Shown here: positions 1 to 8,038 of the stretch, piece after piece
Layout of the letters: each line of letters starts with the position of its first letter
How positions within the stretch are numbered: the stretch's first letter is position 1
Assembly: GCF_000423485.1 (NCBI RefSeq)
Contig: NZ_AUIB01000001.1
Span: 1-64,000, forward strand
Direction of reading: 5' to 3'
DNA length: 64,000 nucleotides
From: Propionimicrobium lymphophilum DSM 4903
GTDB taxonomy: Bacteria > Actinomycetota > Actinomycetes > Propionibacteriales > Propionibacteriaceae
Notes under the pieces: generated by a model
What the model was told of the DNA's origin: nothing
The model's database searches: none
Seen by the model: only the letters and a program-made list of their open reading frames with translations
Program-made: the position numbers and the translations under genes

Positions 1-49
1 ATGGTACTGCAGGCGGGAGCCTGTGGGAGACTAGGTAGTTGCCGGACTT
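1..49 (+). rRNA. rrf: 5S ribosomal RNA, 3' end (cut by window edge)
   Basis: The first ~49 bases match the conserved 3' part of actinobacterial 5S rRNA: the ATGGTACTGC stretch, the GTGGGAGACTAGGTAG helix segment and the closing GCCGGAC. The 5' part lies outside the window, so this would be the last gene of an rRNA operon read on the plus strand. It is followed at once by a strong hairpin. The call rests on recognition of the conserved 5S segment only. Confidence 0.85.
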
Positions 50-51
50 TT

Positions 52-85
52 TAATGCCCTCCAGGCTTTTGTTTGGAGGGCATTA
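52..85 (+). terminator. rRNA operon terminator hairpin
   Basis: A perfect 12-bp stem (52-63 paired with 74-85) with a 10-base loop lies directly after the 5S end and is followed by ACTTTTC. This is the expected Rho-independent terminator of the rRNA operon. Confidence 0.8.
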
Positions 86-139
86 ACTTTTCACAGATTA
101 AAAATGCAGAGCGTTGATAAAAAGACATAAGACTTATAA

Positions 140-180
140 ATGATTTGAGGGCGGCCATATTTTGGCCGCCCTCAAATCAT
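140..180 (-). terminator. 18-bp hairpin, probable terminator of the TetR gene
   Basis: Perfect 18-bp inverted repeat (140-157 with 163-180) and a 5-base loop, sitting 27 bases beyond the stop of the minus-strand TetR gene. A+T-rich sequence flanks it on both sides, so it could also stop leftover plus-strand rRNA transcripts. Confidence 0.65.
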
Positions 181-207
181 CTAAGGATAAATTTTTAACG
201 CACAGTA

Positions 208-807
208 TTAATTTCCTGAGAAAGCCCTGTTCAAAACATCGGCTAGCTCAGCAGCGATCTCATCACGGCTGGTATGTGCATCTACTGTCAGCCACTCTTT
301 AATTCGCCACACCAATCCAGCAGCGACCATCTTCACGTAGTTGCTATTGAGCAGATCTTTACGGTTATCTATAGCGGCTTGGATGGCAGGAACACTGCTT
401 AGGCGATCAGCTACACCGTCTATGAGTAACTCCAAAGTTTTTATTGAGTTGGAGCCTGATAACACAGAGGCCGCGAATTTTTCGTGCGGAATAAGAGCCT
501 CAATAATTGGGCGAATGATAAACTTCTCATAACCTGGCCAAGGGTTATCGCTCTCAGCGATGGGAGCAGCCTTGAAGATAGCATTAAGGCGATACGCAGT
601 TGTTGCCCTAACTGCCTCAGAAACATTCGAAAAATACTGATAGAAGGTGGGCCTGGTGACGTGAGCTTCTCTAGTGATCTGAGTGATGTTTAGATCGTCC
701 ACTCCGATATCAGAGTCGATAAGTTTCTCGACCGCCTTGATAATTGAACGGACAGAGCGTCTAGCCCTTGGATCTTTAACCAGATCCTTCAGGAAATCAA
801 TATTCAC
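208..807 (-). CDS. TetR/AcrR family transcriptional regulator
   Basis: A 199-residue protein with a GTG start at 805-807. Residues about 12-70 form the TetR DNA-binding domain: the helix-turn-helix reads ITQITREAHVTRPTFYQYF, with the TFYQYF motif typical of the recognition helix and its follow-on. The rest is a helical ligand/dimer domain with no recognisable effector signature. No obvious target operon is adjacent: the neighbour upstream is the TrhP-like gene read in the same direction across a short A+T-rich gap, so it may be autoregulated or act elsewhere. The gene is more A+T-rich than most of the window. No strong Shine-Dalgarno sequence precedes the GTG. Confidence 0.85.
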   Translation of the reverse strand: MNIDFLKDLVKDPRARRSVRSIIKAVEKLIDSDIGVDDLNITQITREAHVTRPTFYQYFSNVSEAVRATTAYRLNAIFKAAPIAESDNPWPGYEKFIIRPIIEALIPHEKFAASVLSGSNSIKTLELLIDGVADRLSSVPAIQAAIDNRKDLLNSNYVKMVAAGLVWRIKEWLTVDAHTSRDEIAAELADVLNRAFSGN

Positions 808-868
808 TATTCAAAATTAGTTGTGTCTGATTAAAACGTCAAAAATATGCAGCTAATTGTTTAGGCAA

Positions 869-2215
869 TCAAATTCGCTGCTGTCTAGGCCTTCTATTCA
901 TTTTAATGCGGATCATCGCACCCGAAGGAATATCGTCATGACATGGAATAGAAAACGTCTTGGCATGATTATTAATTTCAGTAACTGCGTTCCCATTTTC
1001 GTCAAGAATTCCTTCGAAAGGCACTTTTAGCTTTAATGGCTGGCTGCCAGGAAACAGGAACTCCACCTCGTCGCCGGGGCAGATCTTGTTCTTGGAATGA
1101 AGGTAGAGCCTTCCGAGCGTCTCGTCGTATTTCTCGACGACGCCCACCCATCGCCAATCGTTGATGCTGCCACCAGACTTCACGTATTCGCTGGCGGGGT
1201 TCTCGGGATAGTAGAAGCCCGTGCAGTAGTCGCGGTGTGCAACCTTGTATGGCTCGGCTAGCAGCCAATCATCGAAGTTCACTTGCTTCACATTTTCCTG
1301 GACGTCTCCGATGAATCGTTTCAGCTCCATGCCTTCTTCGTCTTCGTATCCGCGCTGAAGCAAGTACGAACCGACAGCAGTTTTATACGCGTTAGTCGTT
1401 GCTGCAACGTAATAGGCGCCCTTCGCCCTGCCCTCGATCTTTAGGCTTGTGACGCCGGCGTCCAGGACGTCGTCGATGTGGGCAAGCATGTTCATATCCT
1501 GGGAGTTGAATAAGAACGTGCCTTCATCGGTGGTCTCAATAGGGAAGAACTGTCCAGGACGCTTTTCCTCGACGACGTGGTACTGCCAGCGACAAGACTG
1601 CGCGCAGTCGCCGTGGTTGGCGTCCCTGCCTGTGGTGTGCTGCGAGATCAAGCAGCGCCCAGAGAAAGCCATACACATTGCGCCGTGTACGAACGCCTCG
1701 ATCTCGAGGCTAGGGCTGACGTTACGTCTGATATCGCGGATCGCCTCCAGCGGCAGCTCGCGGGCCAGAACGACCCTCGATGCGCCCAGCTCCGCGAACG
1801 CGTTCGCCGCCTGATAGTTAGTGACCCCGGCCTGAGTTGAGACGTGTAGCTCTATGTTAGGCGCCACCTGCCTGGCGGACATCAGCACACCAATGTCGGA
1901 AACGATCAGGGCGTCCACGTCCATTTCAGCAAGATGTGCCATGTAGGCGTTGAGGTCTTTAACTTCCGAATTAGTCGGTAGCACATTGCAGGTGACAAAC
2001 ACCCGAGCACCACGATCATGAGCGTAGCTGACGCCCTCAGCCAGATCCGCCATCGAAAAATTCTTGGCTCGTGCCCTCATCCCGAATTCGCGGCCACCGC
2101 AGTAGACGGCGTCGGCTCCGAAGTCCACCGCCGTTTTTAACGTGTTCAGGTTGCCCGCCGGAGCGAGCACCTCGGGGCGGTTTCTTCTGGGAATCTTCGG
2201 GAAAGTCGTAGCCAC
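869..2215 (-). CDS. trhP: U32 peptidase-family protein, TrhP (YegQ)-like tRNA hydroxylation factor
   Basis: A 448-residue protein starting with the U32 N-terminal signature (EVLAPAGNLNTLKTAVDFGADAVY split over residues 15-38) and carrying the family signature around residues 175-210 (EAFVHGAMCMAFSGRC, then HGDCAQSCRW), whose cysteines are thought to bind an Fe-S cluster. The length fits TrhP/YegQ (~450) and not the longer RlhA. TrhP works in prephenate-dependent 5-hydroxyuridine formation in tRNA; that role is family knowledge, and the older label is collagenase-like protease. The C-terminal ~80 residues form the U32 C-terminal beta domain. The start is a GTG; an overlapping ATG four bases upstream is out of frame. 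Monocistronic, divergent from the histidine kinase. Confidence 0.8.
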   Translation of the reverse strand: MATTFPKIPRRNRPEVLAPAGNLNTLKTAVDFGADAVYCGGREFGMRARAKNFSMADLAEGVSYAHDRGARVFVTCNVLPTNSEVKDLNAYMAHLAEMDVDALIVSDIGVLMSARQVAPNIELHVSTQAGVTNYQAANAFAELGASRVVLARELPLEAIRDIRRNVSPSLEIEAFVHGAMCMAFSGRCLISQHTTGRDANHGDCAQSCRWQYHVVEEKRPGQFFPIETTDEGTFLFNSQDMNMLAHIDDVLDAGVTSLKIEGRAKGAYYVAATTNAYKTAVGSYLLQRGYEDEEGMELKRFIGDVQENVKQVNFDDWLLAEPYKVAHRDYCTGFYYPENPASEYVKSGGSINDWRWVGVVEKYDETLGRLYLHSKNKICPGDEVEFLFPGSQPLKLKVPFEGILDENGNAVTEINNHAKTFSIPCHDDIPSGAMIRIKMNRRPRQQRI

Positions 2216-2425
2216 CCATCGAGCATAAACTGCAGGCAGAAATAGCCAAAAAATTTCTGTGAGCGGTTTTGGCTACCGCCAAATTTAAATTGCTTGAAAT
2301 ATATGTGAAGCGCAGCAACTTAAAAAGCTGATTTCTGGTGGGATAGTCGCATTTTGCTTATTAGCTGAAGCGACTGCTTCTCAAACAGCTTTCTGTGTGG
2401 CAGAGAAGTCTAATAAGTTGTATTC

Positions 2426-3196
2426 ATGTGGTTTGGATGGGTTGTCGCGGGCGTATTGGCGGTTGTACTGGCGGTTGTCGTCGCCAAGAGAAATAAAGAC
2501 GACAGCGAAAGCGTCGACCCCTCGGCCGGAGAACCGGCGATCATCGCCCACGAGATGCGCACCCCACTGATCCTGATCAAGGGAGCGGCCGAACTGCTCG
2601 CAGAAGAGACACCAGGCCCGTTGAACGAAACGCAGCGCAACTTCGTCGCCACCATCCAAGACAATTCATCGCAGGCAATTGATATTGCTGAGAACTTCAT
2701 TGCTAACCTCAAGCTGAACTCGCCCTCGGGCAAGCTCGTCGTCGAAGAAGTGGACGTGCGAGCTGTGGTTGCAGACGCCGCAAAACAGCTGCGTAAGATA
2801 ACAGACCTGCCGATCTACGTGGACGCTCGAGGCGGAATCCTGCCGATCTGGGCAGATAAAGGAATGATCCGCCAGGTGGTGTGGAACCTGATCAACAACT
2901 CCGCGCGACACGCAGGCAAAGACGCAGCCATCACCGTACGCATCGAGAACGCGGAGGGTGGCGGGGCAATTCTGTCCGTCAGCGACGACGGTGCGGGCAT
3001 CGCGCTGGATGAACAAGAGCGTCTATTCAAACCCTTCGCGGCCGGAACATCGCGGAGACCGGGATCGGGCATCGGAATGATGGTCACAAAGCAAATCGTC
3101 GAACGCCATGGCGGACGCATCATGGTTGACTCCCTACCAGGCCTAGGAACCGTGATTGTCATCGCGCTACCCAAAGGCACACCCGACAAAGCGTAA
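2426..3196 (+). CDS. Minimal sensor histidine kinase
   Basis: Only 256 residues. One hydrophobic segment (residues 3-20) is followed almost at once by the phosphoacceptor H-box HEMRTPL (His42), then the N-box NLINNSARHAG (~residue 155), G1 SDDGAGI and G2 GSGIGMM, so the kinase core is complete. There is no extracytoplasmic loop, PAS, GAF or HAMP domain, so the signal must come from the membrane segment or a partner protein. It lies 29 bp upstream of an OmpR-type regulator preceded by a GGAGGAG site, a standard two-component pair. The downstream G3P antiporter and ABC transporter suggest phosphate-ester sensing. The ATG start lacks a clear ribosome binding site. Confidence 0.9.
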   Translation: MWFGWVVAGVLAVVLAVVVAKRNKDDSESVDPSAGEPAIIAHEMRTPLILIKGAAELLAEETPGPLNETQRNFVATIQDNSSQAIDIAENFIANLKLNSPSGKLVVEEVDVRAVVADAAKQLRKITDLPIYVDARGGILPIWADKGMIRQVVWNLINNSARHAGKDAAITVRIENAEGGGAILSVSDDGAGIALDEQERLFKPFAAGTSRRPGSGIGMMVTKQIVERHGGRIMVDSLPGLGTVIVIALPKGTPDKA

Positions 3197-3225
3197 ACTC
3201 TAAAGATCAACCGGCAAGGAGGAGC

Positions 3226-3909
3226 ATGGACAAGCCCACCGCACTCGTCGTCGACGACGAGGAACAGATGCTCATGATCGTCTCCTTCGCGCTGCAAACC
3301 CAAGGATTCGAATGCGTCACAGCTCAGAGCGCTCAAGAGGCCCAGGACGAGCTGAAGAAGCGGGATTTTGACCTCGCGGTAGTCGACATAATGCTGCCGG
3401 GCGGATCCGGCATTGAGCTAACCCGAACCATTCGTCAAACTAGCGCCCTACCTATCATTCTGTTGACCGCGCTCAGCGACGAAAGCGACCGGATCGCCGG
3501 CCTAGAAGCGGGTGCCGACGATTACGTTGTTAAGCCGTTCAGCCCGCGCGAACTCGCGCTGCGCGCCCAAGCCATCGTGCGCAGAACAATGCCCGAGAAA
3601 AAACGCGAATCGCTCAAGGCAGGGCCGTTCGTCATCAACCGAAGGACCCTCGAGACCACCTATGACGGCCAGATAATAGAACTGTCCGATACCGAGGCGA
3701 AACTGTTGCTTGCGCTCGCTGTAGAACCAGGGGCGGTCGTTCACACCCGAGAGCTTCTGGAGGAAGTCTGGCATTCCAAGAGCCCGATCGGGGGCCGCGA
3801 CATGGCTAAGACTGCCGTCTACCGGCTGCGAAAGAGCCTCGAAAAGTGGGGCATCACTGACGTCGTTGAATCGGTTCGCGGGGTCGGATATCGTCTCAAT
3901 ATCGAATAA
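3226..3909 (+). CDS. OmpR/PhoB-family response regulator
   Basis: A 227-residue protein. The receiver domain (1-120) has the acidic pair Asp10-Asp11, phosphoacceptor Asp54 in VVDIMLPGGSG, Thr81 and Lys103 in VVKPF. The C-terminal winged helix (130-227) ends with ESVRGVGYRLN, diagnostic of the OmpR/PhoB class. It is preceded by a strong GGAGGAG ribosome binding site and translated with the histidine kinase. Repeated GTTACC motifs in the gap before the antiporter gene are its most likely binding site. Confidence 0.93.
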   Translation: MDKPTALVVDDEEQMLMIVSFALQTQGFECVTAQSAQEAQDELKKRDFDLAVVDIMLPGGSGIELTRTIRQTSALPIILLTALSDESDRIAGLEAGADDYVVKPFSPRELALRAQAIVRRTMPEKKRESLKAGPFVINRRTLETTYDGQIIELSDTEAKLLLALAVEPGAVVHTRELLEEVWHSKSPIGGRDMAKTAVYRLRKSLEKWGITDVVESVRGVGYRLNIE

Positions 3910-3938
3910 ATAACGTCCAGCTAAGTTTGGTGACAGCT

Positions 3939-3977
3939 TTGTTACCAATTGTTACCCCAGTTGATGGCAGCGTTACC
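3939..3977 (+). promoter_or_regulatory. Direct repeats, candidate response-regulator operator
   Basis: GTTACC occurs at 3941, 3951 and 3972. The first two form TTGTTACC-AA-TTGTTACC with a 10-bp period, and the third lies 21 bp (two helical turns) further on. Same-face direct repeats of this type are typical OmpR-class binding sites. The repeats lie between the regulator gene and the antiporter gene. Confidence 0.5.
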
Positions 3978-4000
3978 TGCATTTTGGCATCGTCAATTTA

Positions 4001-4022
4001 GGCGTATCGCCGGTGATACGCC
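4001..4022 (+). promoter_or_regulatory. Leader hairpin next to the antiporter ribosome binding site
   Basis: GGCGTATC-GCCGGT-GATACGCC forms an 8-bp perfect stem that ends directly before the AAGAAAGG ribosome binding site of the GlpT-like gene. It could modulate mRNA stability or translation. Confidence 0.4.
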
Positions 4023-4035
4023 AAGAAAGGTAACA

Positions 4036-5445
4036 ATGGCTGAGAAAGCAAAAAGCAGCCTGGGTTGGCTGTCCGCCCCCGCAGCAAAAGAACCAATTGC
4101 CGCATCCAAAGTCGATAGCCTATACAGGCGCATGCGCTTCCAGGTCTTCATTGGCATTTTCCTTGGTTACGCAGGTTTCTACCTGATTCGTAACAACGTG
4201 TCCCTGGTGGCCGCCGTGCTTAAGCAGCACGACATCATGGACGCCGTTGGCATCGGCATCGTCGCGAACGCAGTACTGATCTCCTATGGCCTGTCCAAGT
4301 TCTTCATGGCGATGCTCTCCGACCGCGCAAACGCTCGGTTCTTCCTGCCGCTGGGCCTCGCGCTTTCCGCGGTAGTTAACCTGTGCATAGCGGCATTCCC
4401 CGGCATCGCGGCCTCCATCGGCCTGTTCGCAACCGTCATGTTCATCAACGGCTGGTTCCAAGGCATGGGCTGGCCTCCCTCGGGCCGCATCCTGGTGCAC
4501 TGGTTCTCCACCCGAGAACGCGGCACCATGACCTCGGTCTGGAACACCGCCCACAACGTTGGTGGCGCCGGCGTCGGCATCCTCGCTGCCTGGGGCCTGC
4601 AGCACATGGCTACCAACGAGGCCGACTGGACTCCTGCTTTCTATGTGCCGGCGATTGTCGCCCTGGTCGTTGCGCTGATTGCCTTCCTGCTCATCCGTGA
4701 CCGTCCCGAGGCCCTCGGACTTCCGGCCATCGAGGAATACCGCAACGATCCGGCAAAGGTCGCCCCAGCAGAGATCGAGGGTTCCTGGCTGTCGATCGTC
4801 GTCAAGCACGTGCTGACCAACCGCATCGTCGTGCTGCTGGCCATCACCAACGTGTTCGTCTACGCCCTGCGTTACGGCGTCCTGAACTGGATCCCGGTTT
4901 ACTTGACCGAGCAGATCCACGGCGCAAATGTTAAGGACGGCATCCTCGGCTTCGCTCTTTACGAAGGCGCCGGCATCCTTGGTACCCTGCTTTGCGGCTG
5001 GCTGTCCGACCGCGTGTTCAAGGGGTGGCGCAGTGGCGCTGGCATCGTGTTCCTGATCGGCGTTGGCATCGCGCTCGGCTTCTATTGGCTGCTTCCCCCG
5101 ACTGCTCCGCTGTGGATCTTCTACGTGCTGATCGCCTGCATCGGTGGCCTCATCTATGGCCCGGTCATGCTGATCGGTCTGCAGGCAATCGACCTGTCGC
5201 CGCGTAACGTGGCGGGTACCGCGGCAGGCTTCACCGGTCTGTTCGGTTACCTGCTTGGTGCGTCCATGGCGTCCACCGGTGTCGGCCTGCTGATCAAGTA
5301 CGCGGGCTGGGACATCACCTACGGCACCCTGATGGTTATCGTTGTGCTGGCAGTCATTCTGATGGCCATCGTCGGCAAGGATGAGCGCAAGCTGATGGCT
5401 CGCCGCGCCGCCAGCAACGGCCAGTCGGCGGAGTCGACTAAGTAG
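4036..5445 (+). CDS. glpT: GlpT-type glycerol-3-phosphate:phosphate antiporter (MFS)
   Basis: A 469-residue, 12-helix organophosphate:Pi antiporter. It shares with GlpT the stretches SLYRRMRFQVFIGIF, GWFQGMGWPPSGRILVHW, WNTAHNVGG, RYGVLNWIPVYL and IYGPVMLIGLQAIDLSPR, including the conserved arginines near the substrate site. The family imports G3P (or hexose phosphate) in exchange for phosphate. The reading frame is open further upstream, but the ATG at 4036 follows AAGAAAGG and matches the family N-terminus, so it is chosen. Its place after a two-component system parallels UhpT and HptRS arrangements; the nearby glp genes favour G3P as substrate. UhpT-like substrates cannot be excluded. Confidence 0.88.
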   Translation: MAEKAKSSLGWLSAPAAKEPIAASKVDSLYRRMRFQVFIGIFLGYAGFYLIRNNVSLVAAVLKQHDIMDAVGIGIVANAVLISYGLSKFFMAMLSDRANARFFLPLGLALSAVVNLCIAAFPGIAASIGLFATVMFINGWFQGMGWPPSGRILVHWFSTRERGTMTSVWNTAHNVGGAGVGILAAWGLQHMATNEADWTPAFYVPAIVALVVALIAFLLIRDRPEALGLPAIEEYRNDPAKVAPAEIEGSWLSIVVKHVLTNRIVVLLAITNVFVYALRYGVLNWIPVYLTEQIHGANVKDGILGFALYEGAGILGTLLCGWLSDRVFKGWRSGAGIVFLIGVGIALGFYWLLPPTAPLWIFYVLIACIGGLIYGPVMLIGLQAIDLSPRNVAGTAAGFTGLFGYLLGASMASTGVGLLIKYAGWDITYGTLMVIVVLAVILMAIVGKDERKLMARRAASNGQSAESTK

Positions 5446-5459
5446 CTAACCTAAAAATG

Positions 5460-5486
5460 ATGGCGGGGCACTTATTGCCCCGCCAT
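5460..5486 (+). terminator. Terminator after glpT
   Basis: Perfect 11-bp stem (5460-5470 with 5476-5486), loop CTTAT, followed by TATTATTG. It separates the antiporter from the ABC transporter operon. Confidence 0.75.
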
Positions 5487-5499
5487 TATTATTGTGTAG

Positions 5500-6498
5500 A
5501 TGAAGTCAAAGTGGCTGCGGCGTTTCGCAGTGAAATGCGCGGTTGCGGCGGTTGTGGTTGCCGCGCTCGCGGTGTCGCTTTCGCTGCGCCCCTCGCCAGG
5601 TCTTCGGCTACTTTGTTCTAACAACGAAGAATCCTGCAGAAGCGTTGCCGACGCGTACAGCAAGGAGAGTGGCGTCAGTGTGGCCGTCACTAGAATGCCG
5701 ACGTCTCAGGCCCTAGCTCGAATCGAATCCGCGCCGGGCGAATTCGACGCCTGGCTGGGCGGACCTGCAGAGGCCTACATGCTCGCGGAGCATCGAGGTC
5801 TGCTAGAAGCCAGCCGGCCGGATCTGAGTAACATTCCGTCACGTTTCGTGGACCCCCGTGGCTATTGGCACGGGGTCTACGCAGGTGTCTTAGCTTTTTG
5901 TGTTCGTGACGAATCCCTCACTTCATGGGCGGACCTTGCCTCGCTCGAGTGGCGCGGCAGGTACGTTCTCCCAGACCCGCTGACGTCCGGCACGGCTGCG
6001 TCGATGCTTCAGGTGTTGGCAGAAGTGAGCGGAGAAAACCGCGCGAAGCTCGTCGAATTTCTAAAGAACCTTGACGCGGGCGCCTTGACCTACACGATGT
6101 CCGGCACTTCCGTGGCTCACCTGGTGGCCGTCGGGGCCGCCGACTCCGCGGTTACCTTCGCGCCCTACTGCCAGGTCGAGAAGAACAAAGGCGCGCCGGT
6201 CAACGTGGTCTATCCGTCCGAGGGGACCGGATACGAAATCGGCGCGGTGGCGGTGCTATCGGGAGCCAGGTCGCTGGCTCACGACTTTGTCTCATTCGCC
6301 GTCAGCGATGCTGGCCAACGAGCGGGAATAGTCGGCTCAGGGCAGCAAGCCACCAGCTTGAATATCGAAAACAACATTGAGGTCGCACTCGACGATCCGA
6401 ACGTGAAGATCATTCAGTCGGCCTCCGCCGTCTCAGGCGCCCAACGCGAAAAGATGACCGAGATCTGGGTTGACGAGGTGCGACGTGGTTCGGTCTAG
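5500..6498 (+). CDS. AfuA/FbpA-like extracellular substrate-binding protein
   Basis: A 332-residue protein with an N-terminal hydrophobic segment (residues ~13-30) that looks like a signal anchor or signal peptide; no clear lipobox cysteine follows. The body resembles class II binding proteins of the FbpA/AfuA/HptA group: LRLLCSNN, a hinge region, WADLASLEWRGRYVLPDPLTSGT, and VNVVYPSEGTGYEIGAVAVLSGA. Annotation pipelines tend to call these iron(III)-binding. However, AfuA binds sugar phosphates and HptA acts as a G6P sensor, and the neighbouring two-component system and GlpT antiporter point to phosphate esters here. The ATG has only a weak ribosome binding site. The gene overlaps the permease gene. 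Confidence 0.75.
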   Translation: MKSKWLRRFAVKCAVAAVVVAALAVSLSLRPSPGLRLLCSNNEESCRSVADAYSKESGVSVAVTRMPTSQALARIESAPGEFDAWLGGPAEAYMLAEHRGLLEASRPDLSNIPSRFVDPRGYWHGVYAGVLAFCVRDESLTSWADLASLEWRGRYVLPDPLTSGTAASMLQVLAEVSGENRAKLVEFLKNLDAGALTYTMSGTSVAHLVAVGAADSAVTFAPYCQVEKNKGAPVNVVYPSEGTGYEIGAVAVLSGARSLAHDFVSFAVSDAGQRAGIVGSGQQATSLNIENNIEVALDDPNVKIIQSASAVSGAQREKMTEIWVDEVRRGSV

Positions 6499-8038
6499 GT
6501 TGATGCGAGCGGTCGCGCTCCTCGCGGCCGTCATACTGTTCTGCGTCGGCTTCCTGATGCTGAAACACCACGTGCTCGACGCCGAAGGAATGGTTTTAAG
6601 GAGCCTATCGATCGCTCTGCTGGGCGGGGCGATCGCATCATTATCGGGCGGGCTGGCAGCGCTGGCAGCTAAGTGTTCGGGAAGGCCATTCTGGCTGGTC
6701 GCCGCCAGCTTCCCACTGCTCGTGCCTCCCGAAACCATCGGGCTTGCCCTGACGTGCTGGCCGATCGGGATGGAACCGTATTCGCGGCAAGTGATCGTGC
6801 TGGGCCACGGCATATCGCAGGCCCCGATCGCCGCGCTATTTACCGCCGTCATGCTCTCGCGAGTCGACCGAGCGCAGATCCAGATGGCCGCGATTAGCGC
6901 GTCCAGCAACAGGGTTTTCTGGCGTATTCTTTTCCCGCTCTGGGTTCAAGGGGTGGCCACGTCGACGCTAATTTGCGCGATGCTAGCGTTGGCAGATCCG
7001 TCGCTGACCCTGGTATTCGGTTCGACTGAAAGCTATCTGGCGTCGCATGCGCTGCGCTCGGCCATCGCTGGATTGGGCGGCAATCTGGCGGTCGCTTTCC
7101 TAATGATCTCGCTGGCAATAGCTCTGACGATCCTAGTGCTGCACCAGCTCGGCATATCGGGCCTGGCGCCGGCGGTTGAGCGAGACGCGCCTCGCCGTCA
7201 GCCCGCGTCCGCCCTCGTAGGAAGCCTGCCCGCGAACGACGATCTGACGATAAGGTCATTTCCATTTTTCCTCAGCCTCGCGGGAAAAGCGTCCGCCGTT
7301 TTGCTGGCGTCAGCGGTAGTGATCTGCCTAATAAACGGGTTGACTCGATTCGAGGTCGTACGTGGCGATTTTTTGATCGGGCTGCTAGTTATTTTCTTGG
7401 CCGTGGTTGCCAGCGCAGCCGTCTCGCTGCTGATCGTCGCCTTCGTCCAGAGCAGGACGGTGATCAAACTGTGTGCTGCGGCGTCGATTTGCCTGCTGTG
7501 CGTTTGCCAGACTCTGGGCGGGCTATACCTTTCGGAAAACCACAGGGAACCGATCAGAATGTTCGGGCGAACCGTTTTCCCATCGCTGGTGGGATCCGGG
7601 TCGCCTGGCGGCGGAGTGCTTGGCATCGGGCTGGCCTACGCGTCGATCGCGCTGCCGCTATCGCCGCTTTCTGCCACGTATCTTTTCGCCCAAGCTGGCA
7701 GAATTCGCATGGCCGCCAGCGCCTCGGGAGCCGGCGTTCTTCGCTCTGCCGCCACGGTTGTCCGAGAACTTGCCGGTGGCTTCTTCGCCGTGGTTCTGCT
7801 CATCGCGCAGCTCCTATTGACGCGTTCTGCCCCGGCAATCTTCGTCGGTACCGTCGACGTTTCGTTCATTCACTCGAACCTGTTGAGCGCCATCGAGAGT
7901 AGGGACTTGCAGGCGGCATTTTCGACTTCTCTTGTGGTCACTGCCGTCGCGGCCGGGGTGCTGGTCTGCTCCGTGACGCTGTGGCAGGCTGGAAAAACTG
8001 CCTGGGGATCTTTAACTAGAAGGGTAAGAACAAGGTGA
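6485..8038 (+). CDS. ABC transporter permease, fused two-module (FbpB/AfuB-like)
   Basis: About 517 residues with roughly twelve membrane helices, arranged as two tandem permease modules in one chain as in FbpB/AfuB. Each half carries an EAA-like cytoplasmic loop (around AAISASSNRVFWRILFPLW in the first half and AASASGAGVLRSAATVVREL in the second). The GTG at 6485 has GAGG six bases upstream and is preferred; a TTG at 6470 and an ATG at 6503 are alternatives. It overlaps the binding-protein gene and ends in a GTGA overlap with the ATPase gene, so the three genes are translationally coupled. Substrate is inferred from context only. Confidence 0.83.
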   Translation: MVRSRLMRAVALLAAVILFCVGFLMLKHHVLDAEGMVLRSLSIALLGGAIASLSGGLAALAAKCSGRPFWLVAASFPLLVPPETIGLALTCWPIGMEPYSRQVIVLGHGISQAPIAALFTAVMLSRVDRAQIQMAAISASSNRVFWRILFPLWVQGVATSTLICAMLALADPSLTLVFGSTESYLASHALRSAIAGLGGNLAVAFLMISLAIALTILVLHQLGISGLAPAVERDAPRRQPASALVGSLPANDDLTIRSFPFFLSLAGKASAVLLASAVVICLINGLTRFEVVRGDFLIGLLVIFLAVVASAAVSLLIVAFVQSRTVIKLCAAASICLLCVCQTLGGLYLSENHREPIRMFGRTVFPSLVGSGSPGGGVLGIGLAYASIALPLSPLSATYLFAQAGRIRMAASASGAGVLRSAATVVRELAGGFFAVVLLIAQLLLTRSAPAIFVGTVDVSFIHSNLLSAIESRDLQAAFSTSLVVTAVAAGVLVCSVTLWQAGKTAWGSLTRRVRTR

